Positions 62,039 through 64,000 of a DNA stretch of 64,000 nucleotides are shown in pieces. This DNA is from Amphiura filiformis (lineage: Eukaryota > Echinodermata > Ophiuroidea > Amphilepidida > Amphiuridae): the NCBI RefSeq assembly GCF_039555335.1, contig NC_092631.1, forward strand, positions 5,895,481 to 5,959,480. Direction: 5' to 3'. Every line of letters starts with the position of its first letter. Position 1 is the stretch's first letter. A program made the position numbers and the translations under genes. The notes under the pieces were generated by a model that was not told the origin of the DNA, made no database searches, and worked only from the letters and a program-made list of their open reading frames with translations.

Positions 62039-63020
62039 TACATTTTTGGAAAGCTGAAGACTAAGCAATTTAACTATATATACATTTAAACTCATAGTAC
62101 AGGCTAGTGTGACCTTGAAGTTATACAGGTGGAATAAAAAATTTCTGGAGAAAAAGTGGGGTTACTAACTTGTAAACAATATTTATTTGGTTAGAGGATA
62201 GGGGGAGCCTACTGACTTTTGAAAAAAAAAAAAAAATTACAGCTGTTTGGTAATCTTGGAATACAGGGTGTAGTGTACCGGATATCATTCATGGCATTGT
62301 ATGCGCACAACAGATTGTGCAACAATGGTCAACAAATTTGCAGTAATCTAGGCCTACATGTCGGGAGATAGGCTACCTGGTACAAATATGAAAATTGCTG
62401 CATTGATTCAGTCTCAATATACAATATGCAATGCATCATAATTCAGTAAACATGCCTCATTCATGGATGATGGGGTTGCAGCAGCTGCTGTACGAATCAT
62501 TGAAAGAAACCACTGAGTACCGTATCACATTTTACAAGTAAAAGCCCATAGCACAGCATGAACAACTGGGAAACCACCGAACAAGCGCTGCCTCATTTTA
62601 AAAAAAATGAAATAATTTAGCTTAAATTACTCTCAGCCAATCGGAAGTCATGTCTTTTTTTATGAATGAAATGAACATGTCTAGAGGCAGCAGAAAAAAC
62701 AGTCCATGTTTGGTATAGGCCAAAAAAAAAGGTTTGTCTACATGTATATATATGTCCCCCAAGCGCATTTGATTTCTGCTGGTGATAATGTTGAAAATAA
62801 AATTTTATTTCACAATTTTTATTTTTTTATTATAAAAAAATGGAGACAAATTACCATTGGCAAAACTTAATGGGCCAAAACTGGTGAGTTTTCAAGGGGG
62901 TAACCCCCTGAACACATGATTTATTGATAAAAAATAAAACTCCCATGGATGGGACATGAGACAAATCTTCTTCCTTTTTTTTTTTGCCTTATCATCATAT
63001 ATTAGTACTAACATGACTAA
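62039..63020. other. Upstream region of MED24, nothing recognised
   Basis: AT-rich, with A and T homopolymers. No coding exon, tRNA-like unit or clear promoter identified. Confidence 0.35.
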
Positions 63021-63384
63021 TGCTGGTTTCATACTTTCTGCCGCTTGCCCCTGAGCGGCGTGCCGCATGTACTTTTCTGAAAGCGGAGCGGCACATCGCC
63101 GAGCAGCAGCCGCATGACTCTGAAAGACTCTCTTGCCGCTTAGCACCGCTCCAAAATCGTATTTTCATACGTCAGAGTGGCACCGCTCCGAGTTGATTTG
63201 AATTCAACTCCCAGCGGTGCTGCCGCTGCGGCAATTGCCGGCAAACCAAAGCGTTGGAGTGATCGATATATCTGCTTGCCGCTGGCCACCACTAGCGTTT
63301 CAAATTCTGGTGCGACTGCGCAGTGAAGTAAAATCATCTTCAGAGCGGCAAAGCGGCAAGCAGCAGGAAAGTATGAAACCAGCA
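63021..63384. mobile_element. GC-rich MITE with TGCTGGTTTCATACTTTC termini
   Basis: TGCTGGTTTCATACTTTC and GAAAGTATGAAACCAGCA are perfect complements; inside are many CCGCTTGCCGC and AGCGGCA motifs with inverted symmetry. The open frames on its minus strand are not genes. Confidence 0.88.
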
Positions 63385-64000
63385 TAATAGCCCATAAGCC
63401 TGTCCACTGCTCATATTTCATAGGCGATAGGATGCAGGTAGGTAAGCTTAAAAAAATATTAAAATTACATTTCATGGATGGTTTTTTCATGGTTTTCTGA
63501 ATTCATGCCTTAAAATTTGGGCCTACAACAATAATAATCCACTGAACTGGAACAAAAATTGTTAGAATTTATAAAAATTTTAATCTGTGTAAATAAAATG
63601 TTGGTTACATACCGATATTTCCACAATGTGTTAATTTTCAATACTTTTACGATACAAAGAGACCGGACGGTAGCAAAATTCTGCAGCTTTTACGGATTTT
63701 CGCCGTAGCAGTGTTCACAGACTTATTTTAAATTTATTTATTTCAAATATCTTAAATAGAAAAACAAAACTACTCTAAAGTTAAGATTTAGTTTTTTAAA
63801 TGTAAGGTGATGAAAGTAACATTTTTTAATGCATTCCCCCTATTTTATTCAAATTTTAGATAAACATAATTTAGGATATGAGGGAAAAACACCGGCTTAA
63901 CCCTTGACCTTTCCAGTGGTAAACAAATTGCACTGCACATGTGGGAAAAGTTTGACGTTTGTATTTCATTTTTCGGCGATAAATGTAACCAGATTCTGAT
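63385..64000. other. Right end of the window, nothing recognised
   Basis: A GTATGT after ATATCG (minus, about 63610) could be the donor of a MED24 5' untranslated exon, but nothing else supports it. Confidence 0.25.

Noticed and set aside
62892..63490. Ala-rich open frames of 84 and 116 codons on the minus strand
   Set aside because: They overlap the GC-rich MITE 63021-63384 and cross its terminal repeats.

Overview
The window is animal nuclear DNA. It has GT-AG introns, a Mediator subunit gene whose encoded protein is collinear with the vertebrate one, Penelope-like and LINE retroelement remains, tRNA-derived SINEs and very many short foldback DNA transposons. The mix (low gene density, CAGGG-ended elements, TGACC-rich minisatellite, tRNA-derived SINEs) suggests a marine invertebrate deuterostome such as an echinoderm or hemichordate. 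That assignment is inference; no organelle, rRNA or species-diagnostic sequence is present.

Layout. 1-1068 (-): decayed Penelope-like element with RT YVDD and a GIY-YIG endonuclease. 2227-13959 (+): a large gene encoding several RRM-like domains, a full DEAH-box RNA helicase and a C-terminal RING-IBR-RING (RBR) ubiquitin ligase. Its exons are 2227-2377, 4936-12072 and 12805-13959; the giant exon carries two apparent 1-nt frame breaks, and the 5' end lies outside the window or is unrecognised. 13960-24530: intergenic, filled with foldback elements, a tRNA-Ser-like SINE and tandem duplications. 24531-60038 (-): MED24 (Mediator complex subunit 24), 22 recognisable coding exons covering nearly the whole protein; the last ~80 residues were not found. 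43182-46378 (+): a two-exon gene nested antisense in a MED24 intron, encoding a TKL/ZAK-like protein kinase joined to an NHL-type beta-propeller. 60039-64000: upstream of the MED24 start, two more TIR elements and no recognised coding exon.

The most notable points are (1) the helicase-RBR fusion with duplicated RRM modules, a plausible RNA sensor coupled to ubiquitin transfer; (2) the nested kinase-NHL fusion; (3) five MED24 exons that each have tandem partial copies of themselves beside them, some including a duplicated 5' splice site; and (4) two different CAGGG-ended transposons inserted at exactly the same position of two copies of one of those tandem repeats, each flanked by a 6-bp target duplication. 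Single-base frame breaks in otherwise conserved genes (helicase, kinase, MED24 exon 3) look more like assembly indels than gene death, but this cannot be settled from the sequence alone.
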